Positions 1 to 6,024 of a stretch of DNA of 6,329 bases are shown piece after piece. Under the pieces are notes generated by a model. That model was not told the DNA's origin, did no database searches, and saw only the letters and a program-made list of their open reading frames with translations. The stretch is from Oscillospiraceae bacterium (GTDB lineage: Bacteria; Bacillota; Clostridia; Oscillospirales; Oscillospiraceae). Every line of letters starts with the position of its first letter. Positions within the stretch are counted from its first letter, which is position 1. The translations under genes and the position numbers were made by a program. The DNA lies in NCBI GenBank assembly GCA_902783825.1, contig CACZSJ010000209.1, forward strand, positions 1 through 6,329, given 5' to 3'.

Positions 1-1708
1 GGAGCGGGTCATGGACTCCAACGACCTGGAACGGGAGCGGGGCATCACCATCATGGCCAAAAACACCGCCGTCTGGTACGGGGATACCAAGATCAACATC
101 GTGGACACCCCGGGCCACGCGGACTTCGGCGGCGAGGTGGAGCGGATCCTGAAGATGGTCAACGGCGTCATTTTGCTGGTGGACGCGGCGGAGGGACCCA
201 TGCCCCAGACCCGCTTTGTTCTCAACCGCGCCCTGGAGCTGGGGCATCGGGTGATCGTGGTGGTCAACAAGATCGACCGGCCGGATCAGCGGATCCATCA
301 GGTGATCGACGAGGTGCTGGAGCTGCTGATGGACCTGGACGCCACCGACGAGCAGCTGGATTCCCCCATGCTTTTCTGCTCCGGCCGGCAGGGAACCGCC
401 AGCTATTCCCCGGACGCGGCGGGCACGGATCTCAAGCCCCTGTTTGAGACCATCCTGGAATACATTCCCGCACCGGAAGGGGACGAGGACGCGCCCTTCC
501 AGATGCTGGTGAGCAGCATAGATTATAATGAATACGTGGGCCGCATTGCCATTGGCCGGATCGAGCGGGGTCAAATCCGGCAGAACCAGGAAATCGAGGT
601 CTGCAATTATCACAAGCCCGAGGCGGCGCCGCTCCGGGCCAAGGCCGTGTCCCTGTATCAGTTTGATGGGCTCAACCGGGCGCCGGTCACCCAGGCGGGC
701 GCAGGCAACATCATTGCCATGAGCGGCATCGGGGACGTAACCATCGGGGACACCGTCTGCGCTCGGGGAGCGGCGGAGCCGCTGGCCTTTGTGCAGATCG
801 GTGCGCCGACGCTGGAAATGACCTTCTCCGTCAACGACAGCCCCTTTGCCGGGCGCGAGGGCAAGTTTGTCACTTCCCGACAGATCCGGGATCGGCTACT
901 GCGGGAGACGCTCAAGGACGTGTCCCTGCGGGTCACGGAGCTGGAAGGCAGCACCGACGGCTTCAACGTGGCCGGCCGGGGAGAGATGAGCCTGTCCATC
1001 CTGATCGAGACCATGCGCCGGGAGGGCTATGAGTTTCAGGTTTCCCCGCCCCGGGTGCTGTATCAGGAGATCGACGGCAAACGCTGCGAGCCCGTTGAGC
1101 GGGTGGTGGTGGACGTGCCGCAGGAGGCTATGGGCTCCGTCATGGAGAAGCTGGGCGCCAGAAAGGGCGAATTCCTGGAGATGACCCCGGTGGGAAGCCG
1201 GATGAAGCTGGAATTTCTGGTGCCGTCCCGGGGCCTTTTCGGCTACCGTAACGAGTTTCTCACCGACACCAAGGGCGAGGGCATCCTGGCCTCCGTCTTT
1301 GAACGCTACGAGCCGTATAAGGGAGAGATTGCCCGCCGGGGCACCGGCTCGCTGATCGCCTACGAGACGGGGGAGGCCGTGGCCTACGGCATCTGGAACG
1401 CCCAGGAGCGGGGCGCCATGTTCATCAGTCCCGGCACCAAGGTCTATGCGGGCATGGTGGTGGGCGTCTGCCCCAAGGCCGAGGACGTGCCGGTGAATGT
1501 GTGCCGCACCAAGCATCTGACCAATACCCGGGCCTCCGGCTCGGACGAGGCCCTGCGGCTGATCCCGCCCAGGCAGCTGAGCCTGGAGCAGTGTCTGGAA
1601 TTCCTGGCCGACGACGAGCTGCTGGAGGTGACCCCCAAGAGCCTGCGCCTGCGCAAGAGCATCTTGGATCACGGCCAGCGGATGCGGGCCGTCATGCGCA
1701 ACCGATAG
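1..1708 (+). CDS. typA: Ribosome-associated GTPase TypA/BipA, 5'-truncated
   Basis: TypA/BipA is a translational GTPase of the EF-G/LepA superfamily that binds the 70S ribosome and is linked to stress adaptation, low-temperature growth and 50S assembly. The reading frame is already open at the window edge (first full codon at 2-4, reading E-R-V-M). From memory of the E. coli protein, about 40 residues with the P-loop (G1) are missing; the ATG at 11 is an internal Met, not the start. Visible motifs are the switch I segment RERGITI, DTPGHADF (G3, from nt 104) with the His expected to act in hydrolysis, and NKID (G4, nt 266-277). G5 reads SGRQG (nt 380-394) where E. coli has SALNG. A beta-barrel domain begins around PFQMLVSSIDYNEYVG, and an EF-G-like domain contains VPSRGLFGYRNEFLTDTKGEG. 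The TypA-specific C-terminal region contains KHLTNTRASGSDEA and DDELLEVTPKSLRLRK. Adding the missing part gives about 607 residues, the family's usual length, so the gene is probably intact outside the window. Ends with TAG. Confidence 0.97.
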   Translation, partial: ERVMDSNDLERERGITIMAKNTAVWYGDTKINIVDTPGHADFGGEVERILKMVNGVILLVDAAEGPMPQTRFVLNRALELGHRVIVVVNKIDRPDQRIHQVIDEVLELLMDLDATDEQLDSPMLFCSGRQGTASYSPDAAGTDLKPLFETILEYIPAPEGDEDAPFQMLVSSIDYNEYVGRIAIGRIERGQIRQNQEIEVCNYHKPEAAPLRAKAVSLYQFDGLNRAPVTQAGAGNIIAMSGIGDVTIGDTVCARGAAEPLAFVQIGAPTLEMTFSVNDSPFAGREGKFVTSRQIRDRLLRETLKDVSLRVTELEGSTDGFNVAGRGEMSLSILIETMRREGYEFQVSPPRVLYQEIDGKRCEPVERVVVDVPQEAMGSVMEKLGARKGEFLEMTPVGSRMKLEFLVPSRGLFGYRNEFLTDTKGEGILASVFERYEPYKGEIARRGTGSLIAYETGEAVAYGIWNAQERGAMFISPGTKVYAGMVVGVCPKAEDVPVNVCRTKHLTNTRASGSDEALRLIPPRQLSLEQCLEFLADDELLEVTPKSLRLRKSILDHGQRMRAVMRNR

Positions 1709-1710
1709 AG

Positions 1711-1753
1711 AAAAAAGGGCGGCGCTCTGCACAAAGCGCCGCCCTGCTGTTTT
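1711..1753 (+). terminator. Intrinsic terminator after typA, probably bidirectional
   Basis: A perfect 10-bp stem (GGGCGGCGCT at 1717-1726, AGCGCCGCCC at 1735-1744) closes an 8-nt loop. It begins nine bases after the typA stop. On the + strand it is followed by an interrupted T-rich tail (TGCTGTTTT). On the - strand the same stem is followed at once by six T (complement of 1711-1716). It therefore separates typA from the opp operon and may also stop any transcription from the right. The structure is seen directly; termination efficiency is inferred. Confidence 0.88.
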
Positions 1754-1775
1754 GGATCGGATTGCCGCGATATAC

Positions 1776-1801
1776 AAAATTTATGAAAAAATATAAAAAA
1801 A
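1776..1801 (+). promoter_or_regulatory. AT-rich A-tract region upstream of the opp promoter
   Basis: Three A runs (1776-1779, 1786-1791 and 1795-1801) lie just upstream of the proposed -35 box in an otherwise GC-rich window. Their centres are about 10-11 bases apart, roughly one helical turn, which is the arrangement expected of bent DNA or of an UP element contacted by the RNA polymerase alpha subunit. Function is inferred from position and composition only. Confidence 0.4.
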
Positions 1802-1802
1802 T

Positions 1803-1831
1803 TTGCATTTTGCGATTTAATGCTTTATAAT
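1803..1831 (+). promoter_or_regulatory. Sigma-A-type promoter for the opp operon
   Basis: A perfect -10 hexamer TATAAT (1826-1831) lies 17 bases downstream of a partial -35 hexamer TTGCAT (1803-1808, three of six matching TTGACA). The expected transcription start is near A1838, giving a leader of about 118 nt before oppB. The site sits in the only strongly AT-rich stretch of the window, between the typA terminator and oppB. The weak -35 with an A-rich upstream region suggests dependence on an UP element or an activator. A short inverted repeat GCATT-N9-AATGC (1805-1823) covers the spacer and could be an operator. Confidence 0.68.
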
Positions 1832-1858
1832 AGTAAAACGCAAAAGACTACGGTCGGC

Positions 1859-1898
1859 GCAAGGGCCGGCCCTTGCCTCTTCTCCCGCGGAGAAGAGG
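1859..1898 (+). promoter_or_regulatory. Paired hairpins in the oppB mRNA leader
   Basis: The leader holds two adjacent inverted repeats. The first (1859-1876) is a perfect 18-nt palindrome, GCAAGGGCCGGCCCTTGC, able to fold as a 7-bp stem with a CCGG loop. The second (1876-1898) is a perfect 10-bp stem, CCTCTTCTCC with GGAGAAGAGG, closing a three-base loop CGC. The two share one base at the junction and could stack. No run of T follows either, so neither looks like a simple terminator. An alternative fold pairs GCGCA (1857-1861) with TGCGC (1900-1904) around both, giving a three-way junction. I recognise no known riboswitch or T-box class. A role in mRNA stability, attenuation or protein binding is inference. 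Confidence 0.5.
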
Positions 1899-1945
1899 AT
1901 GCGCAGCTGAAAACATAAGGAAAACGGGCGCGATGCGGCCCGGAC

Positions 1946-1951
1946 AGGTGA
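1946..1951 (+). promoter_or_regulatory. Weak ribosome binding site of oppB
   Basis: AGGTGA lies four bases before the oppB ATG (its AGG core is seven bases away). It is clearly poorer than the GGGAGGA, TAAGGAGG, AGGAGG and AAGGAGG sites of the four downstream genes. A small inverted repeat CGGGC/GCCCG (1925-1929 and 1938-1942) ends three bases before it. Initiation at oppB may thus be limited or regulated. Confidence 0.5.
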
Positions 1952-1955
1952 CACA

Positions 1956-2882
1956 ATGAACGCGAAGTTCCTTTCCTATTTAATCAAGCGCCTGCTGATG
2001 GCGCTGCTGACGATTTTCCTGGTGGTTGCGATCACCTTCTTCGTCATGCATGCAATCCCGGCAAGCCCCTTCAGCTCTGAAAAGGCGAAGAGCGACGCTG
2101 TGATTGCGGCGCTGGAGGCGAAGTACGGCTTCGATAAGCCCGTGCCCGTCCAGTTTCTGAATTATCTCAAGAACATCCTCCACGGGGATTTCGGCCTTTC
2201 CACCGGATGGGTCGGCAACACCGTGATGGAGCTGATCATCGGCGGCTTTTCCTATTCCGCGCGGATTGGCTTTACGGCGGGCGTCCTTGCCCTGTTTATG
2301 GGGGTAATCCTTGGCTCCCTTGCGGCCCTGCAGCGAGGGAGGCTGCTGGATAAGATCATTCAGGTGGTTACGACGGCGCTGGTGTCCATGCCCTCCTTTG
2401 TCATGGCGACGATCCTGCTGCTGGTGTTCTCCCTGCAGTTAGGCTGGCTGCCCTCGATGGGCAATCAGAGGGGCGGCCTGATCCTGCCGATCATTTCGCT
2501 GAGTCTTTACCCGATGGCCTATACCACCCGCCTGCAGCGCTCCTCCATGCTGGACGTGCTGGGGCAGGACTATATCCGCACGGCGCGGGCCAAGGGCGTA
2601 AAAAACAGCCGGGTGATTTTTAAGCACGCGCTGAAGAACACGCTGACGCCGGTCATTACCTATGCCGGACCCATGATGGCCTATATCCTGACGGGCTCCA
2701 TGGTGGTGGAAAATATTTTTTCCGTTCCCGGCCTCGGGCGGCTGTTCACCAACAGCATGCTGCGTACGGACTATATGATGATTATGGGCGTTACCATCTT
2801 TCTCGCCACCATGATCATCCTCATGAACTTTATCGGCGACATTCTGTATAAGGTTGTCGACCCGCGCATTGATCTGAGCTGA
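1956..2882 (+). CDS. oppB: Peptide ABC transporter permease OppB
   Basis: First integral-membrane subunit of a peptide/nickel-family ABC importer; it pairs with OppC to form the translocation path. The 308-residue length is normal. The N-terminus (basic YLIKRLL followed by TM1 at about 13-33, ending in MHAIP) is typical of OppB/DppB proteins and supports the ATG at 1956. Further membrane segments are seen at about 101-125, 134-160, 172-190, 233-252 and 274-296. The EAA-type coupling loop that docks on the ATPases is DYIRTARAKGV...FKHALKNTLTPV (about 205-233). The motifs NIFSVPGLGRLF (253-264) and the C-terminal VVDPRIDLS are also classic. oppB is first in the operon, behind a structured leader and a weak ribosome site. 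Homologues may be called DppB or AppB; sequence alone does not fix whether dipeptides or longer peptides are carried. Confidence 0.94.
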   Translation: MNAKFLSYLIKRLLMALLTIFLVVAITFFVMHAIPASPFSSEKAKSDAVIAALEAKYGFDKPVPVQFLNYLKNILHGDFGLSTGWVGNTVMELIIGGFSYSARIGFTAGVLALFMGVILGSLAALQRGRLLDKIIQVVTTALVSMPSFVMATILLLVFSLQLGWLPSMGNQRGGLILPIISLSLYPMAYTTRLQRSSMLDVLGQDYIRTARAKGVKNSRVIFKHALKNTLTPVITYAGPMMAYILTGSMVVENIFSVPGLGRLFTNSMLRTDYMMIMGVTIFLATMIILMNFIGDILYKVVDPRIDLS

Positions 2883-2898
2883 GACGGGAGGAAAAAGC

Positions 2899-3945
2899 AT
2901 GTCGGAAGCAAAGAAAAAAATCAAAAATCCCATCAGCCTCCAGGTCGATCCCGCCCTGTTTGAGGCGGCCAGCGAGGAGGAAAAGGCACAGCAGGTCAGC
3001 ATGCGGGAATCGGTGTCCTTCATGCGGGACGCGATGCGCCGTCTGCGGAAAAACCACATCGCCATGGCGTCCCTGTTCGTCATCGTGGTCGTTGCGCTGA
3101 TCGCCTTTATCGTGCCCCATTTCTATCCCTATACCTATACCAAGCAGGACGTTTCGGCCCAGAATCTGGCGCCCTTTGAGTACAGCGCCAAGGAGCAGGC
3201 CAAAATCGACCGGGGCGACAGCGTGTTTCCCCACATCATGGGCACCGACGCGCTGGGGCGCGACTATGCCATCCGCGTCATTTACGGCACACGCATTTCG
3301 CTGATCGTGGGCATCTTCTCGGCCCTGATCGTTATCGTCATCGGCATTATATACGGGGCCATATCCGGCTATTTCGGCGGGAAGGTGGATTTGATTATGA
3401 TGCGCGTAGTCGACATCATCTACTCCCTGCCGGACGTGCTGATTGTCATCTTGCTTTCGGTGGCGATCAAGGACTGGGTGGCCAGCTCCAAAAGCGAACT
3501 GGTCTCCCGACTTGGCGCGGGCATGGTGTCAATCTTCATCGTGTTTGGTCTGCTGTACTGGGTTTCCATGGCACGGCAGGTGCGCGGCCAAATTCTTTCC
3601 ATCAAGGAGCAGGAGTACGTGCTGGCCTCCAAGGCCATCGGCGCCTCCCCGGCCCGCATCATCCGCAAACACATGATCCCCAATTGCGTGTCGGTTATCA
3701 TCATCATTGCCGCCATGCAGATTCCCAGCGCCATTTTTACCGAGAGCTTTTTGAGCTTTCTGGGTCTGGGCGTTTCCGTGCCGATGCCGTCGCTGGGCTC
3801 TCTTGCCTCGGACGCGCGCACGGGCCTTCGCTCCTATCCGTACCAGCTGCTGTTCCCGGCGATGGCAATTTTCCTGATCGTTTTGGCCTTTAACCTGCTG
3901 GGCAGCGGCCTGCGCGACGCTTTCGACCCGAAGCTGCGGTCCTAA
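2899..3945 (+). CDS. oppC: Peptide ABC transporter permease OppC
   Basis: Second membrane subunit, the partner of OppB. The 348-residue protein has a charged cytoplasmic N-terminal stretch of about 50 residues before TM1 (54-74), as in the OppC N-terminal domain family. An extracytoplasmic segment of about 55 residues follows. Then comes the hallmark HIMGTDALGRDYAIRVIYGT (112-131) and five more membrane segments (about 132-156, 172-192, 208-224, 263-283 and 318-338). The coupling loop is EYVLASKAIGASPARIIRKHMIPN (239-262), and FLSFLGLGV (284-292) with the C-terminal GSGLRDAFDPK (335-345) is diagnostic. GGGAGGA (2886-2892) lies six bases before the ATG and 16 bases separate it from oppB, so the two are co-transcribed. 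DppC or AppC are equally possible names. Confidence 0.94.
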   Translation: MSEAKKKIKNPISLQVDPALFEAASEEEKAQQVSMRESVSFMRDAMRRLRKNHIAMASLFVIVVVALIAFIVPHFYPYTYTKQDVSAQNLAPFEYSAKEQAKIDRGDSVFPHIMGTDALGRDYAIRVIYGTRISLIVGIFSALIVIVIGIIYGAISGYFGGKVDLIMMRVVDIIYSLPDVLIVILLSVAIKDWVASSKSELVSRLGAGMVSIFIVFGLLYWVSMARQVRGQILSIKEQEYVLASKAIGASPARIIRKHMIPNCVSVIIIIAAMQIPSAIFTESFLSFLGLGVSVPMPSLGSLASDARTGLRSYPYQLLFPAMAIFLIVLAFNLLGSGLRDAFDPKLRS

Positions 3946-3957
3946 GGAGGAGAGCGT

Positions 3958-4971
3958 ATGAGCATGCTCGAAGTGAAAGATCTTCATACCTCTTTCTTTA
4001 CGCCCTCTGGCGAGGTGAAGGCCGTCAACGGCCTGTCTTTCCGGCTGGAGCGTGGCCGTGTGCTGGGCATCGTGGGGGAAAGCGGCTCCGGCAAATCGGT
4101 CAGCGCCTACTCTGTTTTGCAGATCCTCACCAATCCCGGAAGAATCGTCTCCGGTTCTATCAAGCTCCACGGTGAGGAGCTGGTGGGAAAAAGCGACGCG
4201 GAGATGCGAGAGATCCGCGGGAATAAAATCAGCATCATCTTCCAGGATCCGATGACCTCCCTCAACCCAACCTTTACCATCGGCAATCAGCTGGAGGAGG
4301 CCATCATCCTGCACACCAACCGCAATCGCCGGCAGGCGGAGGAGCGGGCGGTGGAGATGCTGAAGCTGGTGGGCATTTCCGAACCGGAGAAACGGATTCG
4401 GCAGTATCCCTATGAGCTCTCCGGCGGCATGCGCCAGCGGGTGATGATCGCCATGGCGCTGGCCTGTGAGCCGGACGTGTTGATCGCGGATGAGCCTACC
4501 ACCGCGCTGGACGTGACGATCCAGGCGCAGATCCTGGATTTGATGCTGGAGCTTCAGAAGGAGCTGGGCATGGCGATCATCATGATTACCCACGACATGG
4601 GCGTGATTGCCTCGATCTGTGATGAAATGATCGTCATGTACGCCGGCGGCGTCTGCGAGCGCGGTACGACGGATGCGGTGTTCTACCATCCGATGCATGA
4701 ATATACCAAGGGCTTGATGCGGTCCATCCCGGATCTGAGCGACGATGAGAAAACGCGGCTGGTGCCCATCAGCGGCACGCCCATCGATCTGCTGAACATG
4801 CCGCCAGGCTGTCCCTTTGCTCCGCGCTGCGACAAGGCCATGAAGATCTGCCTGCAGGAAAAGCCTCAGGAATACTGGGTTGGCCACGACCACCTGGCTG
4901 CCTGCTGGATGAATGTGAAAAACGGTCTGTGCTGCGCAGAGCGCCCGGAGAGAGAGGAGGACGAAGCATGA
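3958..4971 (+). CDS. oppD: Peptide ABC transporter ATP-binding protein OppD
   Basis: One of the two cytoplasmic ATPases powering import; it forms a heterodimer with OppF under the OppBC channel. In 337 residues it shows Walker A GESGSGKS (40-47), Q-loop Gln96, signature LSGGMRQR (154-161), Walker B VLIADE (174-179) with catalytic Glu179, D-loop ALD (183-185) and switch His212. All key residues are present, so it should be catalytically competent. The C-terminal oligopeptide-transporter extension contains PPGCPFAPRC and four cysteines (285, 291, 298, 316) spaced CX5CX6CX17C, like the cysteines that hold a [4Fe-4S] cluster in characterised DppD-type ATPases. TAAGGAGG (3943-3950) overlaps the oppC stop and is seven bases from the ATG at 3958; a second Met two codons on is less well placed. 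Length and the Cys-rich tail argue against the shorter NikD type. Confidence 0.95.
   Translation: MSMLEVKDLHTSFFTPSGEVKAVNGLSFRLERGRVLGIVGESGSGKSVSAYSVLQILTNPGRIVSGSIKLHGEELVGKSDAEMREIRGNKISIIFQDPMTSLNPTFTIGNQLEEAIILHTNRNRRQAEERAVEMLKLVGISEPEKRIRQYPYELSGGMRQRVMIAMALACEPDVLIADEPTTALDVTIQAQILDLMLELQKELGMAIIMITHDMGVIASICDEMIVMYAGGVCERGTTDAVFYHPMHEYTKGLMRSIPDLSDDEKTRLVPISGTPIDLLNMPPGCPFAPRCDKAMKICLQEKPQEYWVGHDHLAACWMNVKNGLCCAERPEREEDEA
4955..4960 (+). promoter_or_regulatory. Ribosome binding site that fixes the oppF start
   Basis: AGGAGG inside the end of oppD lies seven bases before the ATG at 4968. That start shares the bases ATGA with the oppD TGA stop, the usual signature of translational coupling. 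An upstream in-frame GTG at 4929 has no comparable site, so the shorter protein is preferred. Confidence 0.8.
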
Positions 4972-5957
4972 GCGAAAAGGAACGCTTTCAGCCGAATCCC
5001 GAGTATCTTCTCCAGGTGCGGCATCTGAAACAGTACTTCCCCATCTCCACCGGTTTTTTGAAGACGACCATGCTCAAGGCGGTGGACGACGTCTCCTTTG
5101 ATATCAAAAAAGGGGAGACACTTGGCCTCGTAGGGGAGAGCGGCTGCGGGAAGACCACCGTGGGACGCACACTCCTGCAGTTGTACAAGCCCACGGGCGG
5201 TGAGGTATGGTTTGACGGCAAGCGCATTGACAGCAAAGAGTCGCTGCGGGAGTTTCGCCGCCGGGCTCAGATGGTGTTTCAGGATCCGTATTCGTCTCTG
5301 AATCCGCGTCTGACCGTGGCGGACATCGTGGCGGAGCCCATCGATGTGCACGGCCTGTGCCCGGATAAGCAGGCGCGGGAGGCGCGTATTCGGGAGCTGA
5401 TGAGCCTGGTGGGCCTGAACACCGAGCACGCTACCCGCTATGCCCATGAGTTTTCCGGCGGTCAGCGGCAGCGCATTGGCATTGCCCGGGCGCTTGCCTC
5501 CAATCCGGAATTTATTGTCTGTGACGAGCCGGTCTCGGCGCTGGACGTGTCCATCCAAGCCCAGGTCATCAACATGCTGGAGGATCTGCAGAAGCAGCTG
5601 GGGCTAACGTATCTGTTTATCGCCCACGACATCAGCGTGGTCAAGCATATTTCCAACCGCATCGCCGTGATGTATCTGGGGCACATGATGGAGCTGGCGG
5701 AAGCCAACGAGCTGACGCGTCACCCGCTGCACCCCTATACCGTTTCCCTGATGAGCGCGGTCCCGATCCCCGATCCGAGGGAGAGTCGCAAGCAAAAGCG
5801 CATCGTCCTCGAGGGCGACGTGCCAAGCCCGTTGCGGGTGCCCTCCGGCTGTCCCTTCCGCACCCGCTGCAGCAGGGCGGAGGCTATCTGCGCGGAGATC
5901 TGCCCGGAGCTGCGGGAGGCGGCCCCCAAGCATTTTGTGGCTTGCCACAAAGTATAA
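4968..5957 (+). CDS. oppF: Peptide ABC transporter ATP-binding protein OppF
   Basis: Second ATPase of the importer. The 329-residue protein starts at the ATG overlapping the oppD stop. It has the OppF-type N-terminus (LLQVRHLKQYFPI, then an insert before LKAVDDVSF). Motifs are Walker A GESGCGKT (56-63), Q-loop Gln105 in MVFQDPYSSLNPR, signature FSGGQRQR (162-169), Walker B FIVCDE (182-187) with catalytic Glu187, D-loop ALD (191-193) and switch His220 in FIAHD. Both ATP sites of the OppD/OppF pair therefore look functional. The C-terminal peptide-transporter domain has PSGCPFRTRC and cysteines 295, 301, 308 and 326, with the same CX5CX6CX17C spacing as OppD, plus Cys312. Coupled translation with oppD suits an equimolar heterodimer. 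DppF or AppF would be acceptable names. The coding end forms part of a hairpin (5932-5953) and the stop is TAA. Confidence 0.95.
   Translation: MSEKERFQPNPEYLLQVRHLKQYFPISTGFLKTTMLKAVDDVSFDIKKGETLGLVGESGCGKTTVGRTLLQLYKPTGGEVWFDGKRIDSKESLREFRRRAQMVFQDPYSSLNPRLTVADIVAEPIDVHGLCPDKQAREARIRELMSLVGLNTEHATRYAHEFSGGQRQRIGIARALASNPEFIVCDEPVSALDVSIQAQVINMLEDLQKQLGLTYLFIAHDISVVKHISNRIAVMYLGHMMELAEANELTRHPLHPYTVSLMSAVPIPDPRESRKQKRIVLEGDVPSPLRVPSGCPFRTRCSRAEAICAEICPELREAAPKHFVACHKV
5932..5953 (+). other. Hairpin at the oppF-oppA junction
   Basis: TTTGTGG (5934-5940) and CCACAAA (5945-5951) form a perfect 7-bp stem closing the tetraloop CTTG. A T-G wobble and an A-T pair extend it outward to 5932-5953. 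It covers the last codons of oppF and ends just before the TAA stop. The following bases (TATAATCGTTGTTT) are only mildly T-rich, so this is a poor intrinsic terminator. It may be a weak attenuator or a 3'-end stabiliser between oppF and oppA, or have no function. Confidence 0.45.
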
Positions 5958-6024
5958 TCGTTGTTTGCGGCCGAGAGGCGTGAACATATACAACATTCTA
6001 ATTTTTCCAAAAGGAGGAAACAAC

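Noticed and set aside
896..1777. 293-codon open frame on the - strand opposite typA
   Set aside because: It is antisense to conserved typA coding sequence, runs through the terminator hairpin, and has a low-complexity His/Ala/Gly/Gln-rich product typical of a shadow frame.
1777..1791. CodY-box-like sequence upstream of the opp promoter
   Set aside because: It matches about 11 of 15 positions of the known consensus, but the DNA here is nearly all A and T, so such a score is easily reached by chance. Whether this organism has CodY cannot be told.
1501..1830. + strand open frame of 109 codons running from inside typA through the terminator into the promoter
   Set aside because: It is out of frame with typA, crosses a strong terminator and ends inside the -10 region. 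The product has no recognisable motif.
1899..1910. Three-codon ORF ATG-CGC-AGC-TGA after the second leader hairpin
   Set aside because: The only purine-rich stretch is inside the hairpin and touches the ATG, leaving no spacing for a ribosome site.
3211..3222. RGDS tetrapeptide in the extracytoplasmic segment of OppC
   Set aside because: An RGD motif suggests integrin binding in some surface proteins, but this one is in a short loop of a permease under the cell wall and is most likely coincidence.
3529..4893. Long open frame of 454 codons on the - strand opposite oppC and oppD
   Set aside because: It lies entirely antisense to two well-identified genes. Its product is a His/Arg/Gln/Asp-rich string with no domain pattern, as expected from the complement of GC-rich coding DNA, and it spans the oppC-oppD junction.
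4929..4967. Longer OppF beginning at an in-frame GTG (13 extra residues)
   Set aside because: There is no good ribosome site for it, whereas the ATG at 4968 has AGGAGG at ideal spacing and the ATGA overlap with oppD.
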